The notes under the pieces were generated by a model. It searched no databases. It saw nothing but the letters and a program-made list of their open reading frames with translations, and was not told the origin of the DNA. Positions 1 through 10,965 of a stretch of DNA of 64,000 nucleotides are shown in pieces (the stretch's first letter is position 1; each line of letters opens with the position of its first letter). The stretch comes from Albula goreensis (Eukaryota; Chordata; Actinopteri; Albuliformes; Albulidae), in the NCBI GenBank assembly GCA_022829145.1, contig CM040763.1, positions 6,546,641 through 6,610,640 on the forward strand. Direction: 5' to 3'. The translations under genes and the position numbers were made by a program.

Positions 1-1172
1 GTTTTTTTTTTTTTTTGGTCAGTTGCCATTGCAAAGTTTGCTTTGCTGTGAGTTTGAGAATGTTGCATCAGTTGCGAGGTTGGCACTGGGTGGTTGACAT
101 ATCATCGATCCCTGGACACATAGAGATTTCTTTGCCTGTATATTTCTGTGTTTGGAGCAGATTAGGAGATATTGGGAGCAAAGGAGCCCTGCAGATGTGT
201 GTCACTGCTTCGTACTCAGTTTCCTTCACAGAGCTATCTTAGATCTGAAACGGCATTTCCTTCCCCACGCATGGAGCCTGCCCTCCACTGTGTCACAATA
301 TCACAAAATAATGTCACAGAGACATCTGGACACAGGAGATGACATGTATGTTGATATCTTACATGTCTCATGTTTTTCAGGTTATGATGTATATCAGTTA
401 TGCAACAGGTGCAGTGTACTTCAGATGGCCTGTATTTTAAGTATAATAATAATAAAAAAAACTGTACTGTAGTACTCCTGGATGCTGACTGTTTTGACCC
501 AGGGAAAGCTTTTCCCGTTAACCCCCACACAGCCACAATGGCAGATCCCAGATCACAGCAAGCTCAGTGGGCCAGTATTAGCATTTTCACTTATTAAATA
601 CAAAATATTAGAGCTAATGACTTAGCTCATTCGTAGCCTCCTGACTAAGTAGCCCTTATCTCTGCTGAAATGGGTGAACCAGCTGAATCAACCTCCCAGG
701 CCAGAAACTGCACACCCTCCAGCAAACAGGGAACAGTATATCCTCTTGAGAGCACAGACTTCCACTGAGTCAGGCTGTTTATTTAAACACAAGTCAAACT
801 TTTCTTTATCTCAGGTCAAGAAGTGCAAGTATGACACAGTTTTCGTTGCTATATAATCTGCTTGTCGAGTCAATAAAAAAAACATTTGGCTTCATTTATT
901 TTTAATGAATACTCACCATAAGGTATACTGGGTCACAATGACTAATAGTTTGTTTTTTTGAAAGTTATGGAAATTATTAGATCAAATTTTTACAGAAATT
1001 ATAAAAGATTGAGCAGAGAATTTAGTACATTTGCATTATTAATTGAGCTATTCATACAATGAGAAAGCGTTCAGAGTTAACCTATGGCACAAATGTTGTC
1101 TTAATGTAAAAATGTTATTTAACATTACTAAATCCTTCTTCCCTTGTCCCCCTCCACTTTTTTGATTGACAG
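1..1172 (+). other. PPP1R3A: Last intron of PPP1R3A (3' part)
   Basis: This AT-rich stretch runs from the window edge to the splice acceptor before the large PPP1R3A exon. It opens with a T homopolymer (about 2-16). I looked for an earlier PPP1R3A exon carrying the PP1-binding motif or the CBM21 core and saw none, so those exons should lie left of the window. Short ORFs here (for example 152-472) have no recognisable domains and look incidental. The intron assignment is inferred from the acceptor and the mid-domain start of the next exon. Confidence 0.7.
1151..1172 (+). other. PPP1R3A: Splice acceptor of PPP1R3A terminal exon
   Basis: A pyrimidine-rich tract (cccctccacttttttgattg) leads into an AG at 1171-1172. 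The downstream frame then stays open for 791 codons. Placing the exon start at 1173 in phase 0 gives Val-Asp-Asn-Asn-Gln-Asp-Tyr-Ser, which fits the Asp-Asn-Asn...Tyr end of a CBM21 domain. The codon at 1173 is GTG and is not a start codon. Confidence 0.75.
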
Positions 1173-3548
1173 GTGGATAATAACCAGGACTACTCCTGGA
1201 GGAGGAGACGTAGAACAGCACGTTTGGCGCAGCTAAGGAATCACTTCTACCCAACGGACGCTGAGACACAAGATGAAGGAATTTCTGGTAAAGGAAAAGA
1301 GACCAGTAATATGGAAACAATGAAGGAAACCCAAACGGCGCCACACTGGGAGACAACATCCAACCTTCCCGGGATGCCCGATAGAAACCAGGTCAATGGC
1401 ACGGAAAGCACGCCGACATGTGACCGAATTCCGCGGACGTCCTGTAGATCGGACAGTGACAGTGCCTTGCCGTTTCGCCCAGAGAACGTTGGAGGTTGGG
1501 ACAGAGCAAATTCAAACTCGCGGCACATAAACCACCATATGCCTGATACTGCACAGGCCCGCCCTGAGGATAGGACCACCACTGTTGGCAGCTGGGAATC
1601 ATGGGATAACTTTGATCCAGCAGCCTCTTTCACAGAAAACTTCAGCAGGCAATTGGATTTGTCAGATGGACCTGCGAGTGAGGCAAATGGTGAGAGAGGC
1701 ACATGGGAACATGCCGCCCCTGGTGGTGAGGAGAAGGAACAGATGTCCGCCAAGAGGGACGATGAGCAAAAGATGGACGAAGCAGCTCAAAGTAGACTCT
1801 GGACAGAGACTTCTGACGTAAAGCGACAATCCACGGACCTGTACACACCTCCCATGGACCAGCCAAAGTTGAGTTTGGACGAGGTTTCAAAACCAATGGT
1901 TAGTGAGCTTCTAATGGCAGACGCAAGCGCACCAACTAGACATAAAGAGGCTCCCCACAGCCATGACGAAGACAAGGTCCACAGTTCCCATGTGCTGACC
2001 CTATGGGGAGAAGAGGATGTGAAGGCAGATATGGTTGGGGTTGAGGGCATGGATGGTGTGGGTGAATATGCTAAGAGCAGAGGTGACCCGTTCACAGTAG
2101 AATCTCCACAGCTACCGCCAAGTCCAGGGGAGGAAGTCACATTGACAGAGGTTGGGCTGGAGTCCCTGAGGCAGGAGGTGACAGAAGGAATCTCATCAGA
2201 GGAATCTATCCCTTCAGAAATCCACCCCCGGACTGACCACAGCATTCATGACATGGTTTGCAGCGGCACAACCTTTACACAGACATACAGGGGAAAGGTT
2301 GAAAACGCCAGAGACAGAGAAGGAGAGGTATTCAGAGAAAGGGCAGACAGAGACGAAGAGGAGTCAATGGAAAATGTAGAAAGCCTCAATGAGGATGAGA
2401 AGGAGACATCAATGGAGTACGATTATCAACTCCTTGATAATGAAGAAGATTTATCATCCAATGAGATTGGAGATCCTAACACCGAAAATGAGGAGGGTAT
2501 ACTGGTGGGAACAGAAAGCAAAGAAGATCTTCCAGAAGAAGAGGAGATGTTACAGGGGTCTGAGGAAGACGTTTATGATGAAGAAGAAATGCTGATGGAA
2601 AATGAGGAAGATCATTATTACGAGGAGGACCTGTTAATGGACAATGATGATCTTTATGGTGAGGAGAAGATGGATTTGGAAAGTAAAGAGAGTGTTGAGA
2701 AAGTGAGGGAAGAAGGTTCCATGACACATGAAGACCTCAGTCTCGTGGATCAAGGCATTTCACCAGAAGAACAGGATCTTGATGATGAGGTCGCTCGAAT
2801 TTTAGGAGGAATAACTAACACCAATGAAAACAATAGGGAGTATCCAGAGAAAGGAAAGGACATTTTGAGGAAAGAGGAGGCTTATCTGAGTAAAAAAGAG
2901 GAAGAGTGGCATGGGAAGGAAGTCCAGCACCAGGAAGGAGTTGGGGAACCATGCAGTGAAATTGAACTAGATGTCAGTGAAGGAGGACGACGAAACGGAT
3001 TGGCCACCAAAGAAAGGAGACAGAACTCTCCCTCCACAGATTCCCAGCCAGATGAAAAAATGGATCAAAGTGCTCCCGGTGTAAAAACGCAACAACTGAA
3101 ATCACAAACGTCATCGGGATTCGACCAAGACACGTCCACCTGCAGTGGCCTTTACACGCCAAGCCCTTCGGTCACTGTGGTAAGATTGCGGCCCATGCTC
3201 TTGTCCTCAACACGCGAGATGACGGACGAGCGCAGTGATGCAGGGGAGGACCACCCTCCTCAGGCAGATTTAGGCCCTGTGGAAGAACCTGGGTACCATG
3301 CCACAGTCCACCTGCCGCCTGTCGAGAAGGTTGAGAACGTTGCCAGAAATTATCTTTCTAGGTGGCGGGACCTGCTGTCACGTAATGTATCAAGGGCCAT
3401 TCTATATGCCCTTCTGTGTTTGATTTTCTGTGTCACAGCTTTTCACTATGACTTCCTGGCCTGTTTTGCATTTTATTTGCTTACCGTTTATTGGTTTTGC
3501 TTCCACTGGGAGAAACAGCGTCTGCAAGGAACGGACAGAATTGAATAG
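1173..3548 (+). CDS. PPP1R3A: PPP1R3A, terminal coding exon (partial; protein phosphatase 1 regulatory subunit 3A)
   Basis: PPP1R3A (GM/RGL) targets the PP1 catalytic subunit to glycogen and to sarcoplasmic-reticulum membrane in striated muscle. Only the C-terminal 791 residues are here. The exon opens with DNNQDYS, the expected end of the CBM21 glycogen-binding domain, followed by a basic RRRRR run. A long low-complexity region comes next, very rich in Glu, Asp and Ser (roughly residues 385-545), with a four-unit 14-residue repeat at 449-503. A hydrophobic stretch (about 742-777) precedes a short charged tail and the stop at 3546-3548. One large last exon with a C-terminal membrane anchor is the known PPP1R3A layout and separates it from the shorter, anchorless PPP1R3B-G paralogues. 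The RVxF PP1-binding motif and most of CBM21 lie in exons left of the window. The disordered middle evolves fast, so identity rests on the domain edge, the C-terminal anchor and synteny with SMIM30 and GPR85. Confidence 0.85.
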   Translation: MDNNQDYSWRRRRRTARLAQLRNHFYPTDAETQDEGISGKGKETSNMETMKETQTAPHWETTSNLPGMPDRNQVNGTESTPTCDRIPRTSCRSDSDSALPFRPENVGGWDRANSNSRHINHHMPDTAQARPEDRTTTVGSWESWDNFDPAASFTENFSRQLDLSDGPASEANGERGTWEHAAPGGEEKEQMSAKRDDEQKMDEAAQSRLWTETSDVKRQSTDLYTPPMDQPKLSLDEVSKPMVSELLMADASAPTRHKEAPHSHDEDKVHSSHVLTLWGEEDVKADMVGVEGMDGVGEYAKSRGDPFTVESPQLPPSPGEEVTLTEVGLESLRQEVTEGISSEESIPSEIHPRTDHSIHDMVCSGTTFTQTYRGKVENARDREGEVFRERADRDEEESMENVESLNEDEKETSMEYDYQLLDNEEDLSSNEIGDPNTENEEGILVGTESKEDLPEEEEMLQGSEEDVYDEEEMLMENEEDHYYEEDLLMDNDDLYGEEKMDLESKESVEKVREEGSMTHEDLSLVDQGISPEEQDLDDEVARILGGITNTNENNREYPEKGKDILRKEEAYLSKKEEEWHGKEVQHQEGVGEPCSEIELDVSEGGRRNGLATKERRQNSPSTDSQPDEKMDQSAPGVKTQQLKSQTSSGFDQDTSTCSGLYTPSPSVTVVRLRPMLLSSTREMTDERSDAGEDHPPQADLGPVEEPGYHATVHLPPVEKVENVARNYLSRWRDLLSRNVSRAILYALLCLIFCVTAFHYDFLACFAFYLLTVYWFCFHWEKQRLQGTDRIE
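2517..2681 (+). repeat. PPP1R3A: In-frame 42-bp coding tandem repeat in PPP1R3A
   Basis: Four consecutive degenerate units start at 2517, 2559, 2601 and 2643 (42, 42, 42 and 39 bp). They encode 14-residue acidic repeats of the type S/N-E-E-D-x-Y-x-E-E-x-M/L-L-M-E/D: SKEDLPEEEEMLQG, SEEDVYDEEEMLME, NEEDHYYEEDLLMD and NDDLYGEEKMDLE. The period is a multiple of three, so the frame is kept. This looks like local unit duplication inside the disordered acidic linker. I do not know of a function for it. Confidence 0.75.
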
Positions 3549-3850
3549 AGCCGATGGAGGATGACAAACGCTGAACTTCCTTTCTCTGGAGTTTTGGTTT
3601 GCTTGTTATGGAGTGTTTGAAGGGCCCACCACCGACAAAATTGCCAAGTGATAACCGAGTTTACATGAGGAACTTAATTCACAATATGGCAGGGAGGTGC
3701 GAAAATCTGAAACAGAAATGTATCATGTTACATTTCTAAACTTGATTTATTTGTTATCGTAACTATAGGGTTTGGGTGAACTGAAAAGTAGAAAACAAAG
3801 TCATACACAAAAATAAATTCTCTAAATAAATAAGTAAGTGCACACAAATG
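3549..3850 (+). other. PPP1R3A: PPP1R3A 3'UTR with candidate polyadenylation signals
   Basis: Non-coding sequence follows the stop codon. Canonical AATAAA signals cluster at about 3812-3833 (one at 3812-3817 and overlapping AAATAAATAA copies just after). These are the first good signals downstream of the stop, so a roughly 280-base 3'UTR is plausible. Later AATAAA copies (for example near 4921) could be used as alternatives. Confidence 0.5.
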
Positions 3851-6280
3851 ACTTTTGCCAGTAATGCTGGGTGGATTCTGAGTTTATTTGTAATATTTTT
3901 TGTTTCAATGAAGCTCTGATTTAAGCATAATATGTATTGCTAATATTTTTCTTGGTTATCAACTTTTCGAGAGGAAATCAGTTATTGCTATAATTCAGAT
4001 TTTACAAGTAGATTTGACATTTATCAGCAAAATGTAACAACAATGACAACAAAAATAATATATTATCGATATTTTACCATTTTAACAACTTCTTTGGAAA
4101 AACAAGTAATAATTCAACCAACCCGGGTTCTTCACAAGTCTATTACAATAGGCAGTTTTGAAAGCTGTACACAGGTGTATTAGAAATAATGGAGAGAATT
4201 TAATGGAGTCTGCGTTTGTTAACATTTAATCTAATACTGTGTCAAGGGCAGTTTCAGTACAGCAGCTGGAGAGGATATATATAATAAAATTTCAGGAAAG
4301 ACTGCTTTTGCTCAGAGGTTTTTGGAAATTGGCTGATCCGCTTAAAACAAGTTCAGAATTTGGGCTGTAGTTGCTAAAGTTGAGAGTCTTGGGTAGGTTT
4401 ATTGAGTAGATGTTCAACCACACCAGCTGTAAAATAAGAACTATTTCAACAGCAAAGTATCTATAAAACATCTGTCATTTCTGATGTTATTTATCTTGTC
4501 ATTAAATAATATCTGGAATGATGATGGCTTGACTGATGAAGATTCGGGGCTTGTGATTTGAGTTCACCATTTTCTGATAGCTAAGACTGGTCGATTTGTT
4601 TTCTGCAGTCATTACAGCCATCTTATAGTGTGCCTGAAGAACAGTGAAGGAATTCCGTTAAACCCTCACAAACAAAGGTGGAGGGGATTTGTTACATGAG
4701 CGGAATTTCTGTAATATTCAAAGGACCACAGAATGAATGTTTAACTGGTATGAAAGTCCTATTTAATGATTATTTCAATGTAAATGTATTTAAGTAGTTG
4801 GTTACCATAGCAACAAGCATACATAAGAACGTTTGTAACAGCATGGCACAGAAGTTTTTTTTTTTTTTTCACAGCTCAGTAGCACAGATTCAGAAACGAC
4901 TTGGGTATTTTACAACCGTCAATAAACTAAAGCCATGTTAATTGCAAAGAATTTTTAAATTTTTATAAAACTGTATTTGTGAAAATCGCGGTTTTCCTAT
5001 TTTCCAGTTCTCTGCTGTTTTGGCTTTCACACCGACATGTCTGTAGACAATTGGAACACAACAGGAATTCTTTAGCGCAAAAACATTTGATTTATACTCA
5101 GAAGAACTGAGGAGTCAGAACATTTGTTTATTGTCTTGTCACTGAGACAAAAAAATATGTTAAACTCTGACCCTGTCATTTCACTTTGTCTGTCACGTGA
5201 AATGACATATTGTCACGATTACACACATATCTCCAGCATTTTAAGTGTTTTACTGTGTGAATCAGGCTATCTCTTTAGTAAGCTAAAAGAAACCAACATA
5301 AAATGTTCCCTTCCTCCTCCATGTTGTCTGCAGGGGTGGGTGTCTGCATCCACAAACAGTCGTGAAAAACTTTGACCATCTGACAACAACAAAATGTGAA
5401 TGTGTTTTACTTTTCAGAGTGAGAGAAACAGAACACAACCATGCCTGTAGAAGATGCAATGCTGGTGTTCTAGTTATAACAGTGTCAAGCCACAAGCAGG
5501 CAGAAAAGTATAAACCAGTCACTATGTTCATGAGATGTTCATTGTACCTTAAATACATGCTTAAATACCTTAAAGTGTCATATTAAGACGTATTATTTAC
5601 CTGAACAAATGCAAATGAATGTCTCAAAGTCTGTCAGAATATCAGTAAGCCGTAAACATGTTTGTGCATTAATAAACCATAACTGTAAAGTGACTTGTCT
5701 AATAATGGCTAATTTCAAATTAACAACATGAAGAATTTCATATTATTGGTGACTTTGACTGAGGTGCTGAAAATCACCAAATTTTGCATGAACATGAGGA
5801 AATATTAGCGAATACCAGCAGCAAGATAGCTATGTACACAATTAGTTAGCGAGCTAAACACATATGAAATTGTGGAGGACCGTTACATTCCTTATAGTTT
5901 TGCCACCTGGCGTTCGAGTTAAATAAATGAACAGTTAATCTGTTACCTAACTAGCTAATCTGATAAATTTGTTATTATATAGTTAAAGCCTTATCATAAT
6001 TTTGCATAGCCAGCTAGTCATATTGAAGGTTTTCTCCTCTGGTTTTGTTAGTCTGTTGGAACAGTAGGATCTGAAAGTTCCATGATTAGGCCTGCTGCTA
6101 GTTGATGACCATGATGTCACAATGCTCATCTTAATTTTCTCAACAAAAAGATGTAATGACTCCAAAACTGCATAAAGCATTGACAATCAGAGCGCTAGCA
6201 AAGCAAAGTCCAGGTTCCAACGAAGGAAGGTCCACACAAAATTTGACAAGTGTGCATCGTAGAGGAAAGTTGGGATCATT
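3851..6280. other. AT-rich intergenic flank
   Basis: No coding exon is recognisable. The sequence is AT-rich with a T run near 4856-4869 and scattered AATAAA motifs that might extend the PPP1R3A 3'UTR. The small ORFs at 5124-5586 have no domain features. A perfect hairpin at 5174-5207 is listed separately. Confidence 0.5.
5174..5207. repeat. Perfect 11-bp inverted repeat (hairpin)
   Basis: TGTCATTTCAC at 5174-5184 is the exact reverse complement of GTGAAATGACA at 5197-5207, with a 12-base spacer. It could be a transcription-factor dyad or a short RNA hairpin. No T-run or transposon end is attached. Confidence 0.6.
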
Positions 6281-6289
6281 CAGAACCTC

Positions 6290-6570
6290 ACACATCATAA
6301 TATGTAGCATTTAGCATTGTTTATCTTGTCAAGTGCAGTGGACATAGACCGAGTCATGTCGGCCGAAGAGCCTGGATGTAATGGAGATATCACATAGCCT
6401 TCTCTTATTGTGGCTCGTCGTTCATCTCCCTGCTGCTGACCTTTAGGGTTGTTAGTCACGCTGGGATGTTGGCAGCGACCATCTGGCTCTATAATATCCA
6501 GCAGGCGTATCGAGTTTTAGCATCCCTGTGATCTGCGGAGCTTACACCGCGGCCTGGTGAGGATTACAAC
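6290..6570. promoter_or_regulatory. Candidate conserved non-coding element
   Basis: This complex, non-repetitive, GC-balanced stretch lies in AT-rich surroundings. It has no open frame of note and contains motifs such as TTATTGTGG and CTGCTGACCTTTAGGG. Composition alone suggests constraint. It could be an enhancer of the FOXP2-PPP1R3A-GPR85 neighbourhood, but only cross-species alignment would show that. Confidence 0.3.
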
Positions 6571-8180
6571 AATGGTAAAAATGAATCTGTTGGAACAAAC
6601 TCTATTGGTTAATCCATACTATTAGAAAAATCTATCACTGATCAGATCTCAAAAGGGGTACCCCTCTGGAGGGGGGGGGGGGTTGGGGCGAATTCCACCC
6701 CAGATTTCTTGGATTGATCTGTTCAATCCTCTGCCCAAGAATGTATCTGACTTTTCATCAGCTGCAATCCAGAAGTCTTGGTTTTGATTTTGTGTTAATT
6801 AGTGTAGTTAGTTATGATATGTAGCATTACAAAATTGTCTTAACTGAAAGCAAAGAAAATGCGTTATTGATGTTATATATATAACCCTGATTTTACTAAT
6901 ACATTTATGATAATGCCACTCACTTATTTCAATAAAATTGCACAATGGATATACTAAAAGAAAAATATTTACAAAAGGAAGAAAAACACATCAAATCAGA
7001 AGCCATAAAAGATGAATTCACCAGCTTGTTTTCTTGCACTTTTTCCTGGCAAACATTCACACTAAATCTAAAGTGTAGATAGGAACTGACAATAAAGACC
7101 TGCCTGTGTGTCTTCATGGTAGATTATATTACACTGGGTAAACATGGGCAGAGATATACACTCCAGCCTCTGGAATACAAATAAAGCAGAAACCTGGAAA
7201 AGAAAAAAAGGTTGTTTGAGAAGCAGTTTGTTTGAGGGACCACAGTCCATAACAAAATGATAACGAAAGTTATCGTGAATTACGTTCACAATAGTTCTTA
7301 TAGTTTATAATAAGTATCATGGGAGCTCAGTGCCAATTATTGTCCCAGTCTTATCTTGTAATGAGGGCCAGTTCTCAAGGCACAGTCGCAAACATGTCAT
7401 AACACTAAAACAAATATTTGCTTTTCTCAGGTATTGAAAGACTATGTTTATACAGCCTGTCTTGGGCTCCACTGCCCTGTATTTTAAAAGGAACGTCCTG
7501 CCCGCTGGAATGTGTACTGGATGTGCTTGGAAAGGTGTAGCCTTGAGCAGACCTGTGGACACAGGTGTCTGAGCTTTCCTGATAAACTATCAAACCACAA
7601 TCATTGGGTATCCTACGCAATATTTTATCGTTTGTTGTGTTTATGACCTAGAGAGGAGAAATCGTGTCATAGAGGGAGAATTATTTTATTTAGTTACAAA
7701 ATTATAACATTTTTGCCGAACATCTTTTTTTGAAAAAAAAAAAAAAAAAAAAAAAGTTGTATATTTTGACCTTTCCTTTACTGCTTGAGTGGATGGTAGG
7801 TAATAATTAGGCAGCTCCATGTGCATAGCCCCTTATTACACGGTGGACAACATATGACAAGTGAATTAAACTGTTCATTAAACTGTTTTTCTCAACAGGC
7901 CAAGTTCATGTTGGTTGTTATTAAATCTGTTTGTTAAGAATGAAACACTTGTATTTATTTATTAAGTCAAAAGTTGACCATGCATGTTCATCGAAGTTGA
8001 TACAGCAGAATAAATGTTGCATTTGGCAATATTCTTGCAAATGTATAAATCAAGATATTCTTCAGAGGATTAAATATATAATTCTTCCTCTGAAAACTAT
8101 GTAAATGGCTGCGAAATTTTTCTGCCATGTATTTCCCATATATTGCAGTATATCCCATTTCCGTAAGGGAATACAGGCCG
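6571..8180. other. AT-rich intergenic sequence with homopolymers
   Basis: No gene is visible. It contains a 12-G tract at 6671-6682 and a 23-A tract at 7733-7755. The A tract could be the tail of an old retroposon, but the adjoining sequence is not recognisable as one. Confidence 0.5.
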
Positions 8181-8189
8181 GTGTCTGGA

Positions 8190-8720
8190 GAGAGAGAGAG
8201 AGGTGGAACTTTAATAGAAACTCAGGCCACAGAAAGGATCGCTGGACGTCACTGATCCACCGCTTTCCAAGACACGCAGCTGTTGCCGAGCAAAAGCACG
8301 GGCCGAGTGACCATTGCAACGCAGCCAAGTGCACGTACGGCCTGGCTGCCTGACTCCTGTCCAAGACATGTCTGTCGTCACTCGTCGTCGCTCACGCGTA
8401 AAGGGCACTCCGTTTCCATGACACGGAGCAGGATATGGTAGATTCTGGGAATTACCGGCCATTTGGGGGGGTGTGTCTGTGTTTTTTTTTTTTTGGGGGG
8501 ATAATATGCTGAAAAGCTCCTGCGTGGTGAGACCGTATCATGTGGTGACGGTGCAGGTTAAATGGAGACACTCGACACCAGCCATGGGGGGTGACCTTTA
8601 ACGGCTGGCCAGGGGCTAGCTGCTGCCGCAGCTGGACCCGCTTGTCAGATGCTTTCGGGAAACACGGGGGGTGGAGGGGACTGCGCTGTGTCCCCTTTTC
8701 CACCCTGCGGCACCGGCTCC
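8190..8720. promoter_or_regulatory. GC-richer non-coding island
   Basis: An island of CpG-containing complex sequence (for example the stretches around 8230-8400 and 8560-8710) is interrupted by a G/T simple tract at 8464-8500. No reading frame in it shows domain-like content. It may be a conserved element or a decayed transposon. Confidence 0.25.
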
Positions 8721-9135
8721 AAGAGCAAACTGCCATCATGCAGGTGAACCTTGACTGACAAACACAGACAATTGAGCACAGAGCACGTTTGTCCTTTTAT
8801 CAGTGTTCACCACGGCCTGACAAATGTTATCTTTCAGACCTAAGTCTACCCTTTGATTCCTCTGGATATCAAACATATGCCCGGATGAATTTGGTAGTGT
8901 TTTGGAGGTTGGACAAGATGTATGGAGAGAATGTCCCATTCCAAACTTATGTAGAAGTGATGACAGTTGTGTTTGGAACATTGTGGGAGTGTCCAGAAAT
9001 ATGAAGACCAAAAGATCTTTCCATATCTGTCTCATTTTGCCCAATGAGAAACAGCCTCTGTCCCTCAAAGCCATGTCGAAATTCACAGCGCGTCCCCCTG
9101 CACCACCTTCTGGCTCCAGAGAAGTTCTTTCTGCT

Positions 9136-9189
9136 TCTCCGATGCCATGTTATCGCCAAATGTGCTCTCCGATGCCATGTTATCGCCAA
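9136..9189. repeat. Two-copy direct repeat, 30-bp period
   Basis: A 24-base string beginning TCTCCGATGCCATG and ending TATCGCCAA occurs at 9136-9159 and again at 9166-9189 without a mismatch. This is a simple recent local duplication. Confidence 0.8.
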
Positions 9190-9682
9190 GCTGCGGTGTG
9201 TGTTTACGCCTCATGATGCTGACTGAGGTGCCAGGTTCAGGGAGGGCTTACTGATGGCACATGCTCCTGTTGGACACCCATCATCTTCAGACTCCCCCGA
9301 CAAATCGGTGAGCTAAGTTAGTCTAGTCAGTCCAACGCAGTGACCGCCTGAGGTAAAAAAATAAAAACCCTTCATATCACAATGAAGGATGTAATACACA
9401 AAATTAATCTGCCTTTAAAAGAACGCATTCCCTCTAGTGAAAGATTAATTACCACTTCTCTCTAGTGGGGAATAAAGTTTATGACAAAGTTAGACCACCC
9501 TCTCTGCAGACTAGAGAAGATATTACTCCATGGGGAGAAATTGATACAGCTTCCCACACACCAGAAACTTTGGCCTTAATGAGATATTAAAATGTCAACT
9601 AACAAAACCCAACAAGGCACAAGCGCCGTTGCCCATGTAGTGTTGGCACTTCACTGATTTCACAGTAAGTCCTGCATTCCTG

Positions 9683-9790
9683 TGAAGGCTCACAGTGCTG
9701 ATCCAGGATCAGTTTAACCCTTTTGCTCCTCAATCACAATCAACACAGGAAAACCTGCTCTTAGACACGCTGAACATTTGGGCCCATATT
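9683..9790. mobile_element. Decayed palindromic foldback element, copy 1
   Basis: Contains the inner-arm signature GTGCTGATCCAGGATCAG near 9693 and, 40-50 bases later, an outer-arm relative (CCTGCTCTTAGACACGCTGA...GGGCCCAT). These match parts of the element at 24236-24378 and 62503-62643. It looks non-autonomous with no coding capacity. The boundaries are approximate. Confidence 0.45.
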
Positions 9791-10362
9791 TTTCTTATAC
9801 AGTCACCCTATCTGCGGGACAACCATGGCTCGAAAATATATTGACTTCCCAAGCTCAGCTGCAACCCAAACAGTTATTGAAGCAGAAAGACTCAGGATCA
9901 GACAAACACCATCTAGCCCAGGTCTGAGTCTACATTTGTGCATAACTTTGGCTCACAGTTAAATGCAGGTGTTCATTTTCGTCTTCACCTACACCGTTCG
10001 GATATCATGAAAATTAACTCGCTAGATTGTTCTTGTAAAGGAAAAGTGCAACGCCCTACTGTAATTGTAAGCTGAAGTTAAGGCGAAATGTTGGTTGAAT
10101 CACAGACCTTGTATGTTTTTGTGACCCATACAAAAACTTACATAAGCTTACATTGTGTGGATGATTCTGTCCTGGTACCATGTCCACTTATGTCTTGGTA
10201 TTATATAAGTAGGTTACACACTGGGCTTTGGTTCTGGTACAGACATACTTTTGTTGCATTGCTTGCATTTCACCCTGTAGGTCACCAAATTCCTTAGACT
10301 AAATATAGATATCATGAGGAAAATTCCGGTGTTATTCATACCCCCCTGCCCCCCTTCCAATA

Positions 10363-10412
10363 AACACACACACACACTCACACACAGTTACACACACTCA
10401 TGCACGCACGTA
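10363..10412. repeat. CA-rich microsatellite
   Basis: Interrupted (CA)n dinucleotide repeat with ACACTCACACAC-type interruptions. Confidence 0.9.
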
Positions 10413-10741
10413 TGCAGTTAGGTAACAGAGAAGACCCTGGGGATCACATACCAAGGAATTCACTATGACCACCAGACTACACACTAGAACACACCCACTG
10501 ACATTTAGTTTATGAATACTGTGTTACAGCATTAACCTGTAGATCATCCCTTCATATTTGGCATATGGTTCTTCTAATCCAAATAAAAATAAAAATAAGC
10601 AACTGTACATTTATTCACATTTGATATATTGTGCAACATTGGCTGTGTGAATAACTGCAAGGGAGATGTACTTGACATGTGTCATGTGACCCAGTCATGT
10701 GACATGTGTCAGAATCTAGGTCAGGTGTTTTGACAACTGTA

Positions 10742-10965
10742 CTTACATGTACATTACATTTTAGGCATTTGGCAGGCATTCCAATCCACAATTACTTGCG
10801 CAGCTTACAGTTTTACTCACCATCCATTTATACAGCCAGTTATTTCCTAAAGCAATGCAGGTAGGGTGCCTTGCAGAAGGGTACAGTAGGAGTGCCCTGC
10901 CATGGAATAAAACCCTTAACCTTTGCATTAACCCAGGTACCAGGTCATTATATTACACAGCCAGC
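10742..10965 (-). mobile_element. tRNA-derived SINE-like element, antisense copy
   Basis: The segment begins TTACATTTTAGGCATTTGGC and runs through a CATCCATTTATACAGCCAG block, a CCTTGCAGAAGGGTACAGTA block and a CCCTTAACC block. These are the reverse complement of the + strand copies near 13.9 and 58.4 kb (CCAGCTGTATAAATGGAT, GTTGTACCCTTG). This order is typical of the widespread teleost tRNA-SINE family with a LINE-like tail. The exact subfamily was not determined. Confidence 0.65.

Noticed and set aside
1247-2245. Minus-strand ORFs opposite the PPP1R3A exon
   Set aside because: Shadows of a long acidic coding exon. Frames conflict and have no architecture of their own.
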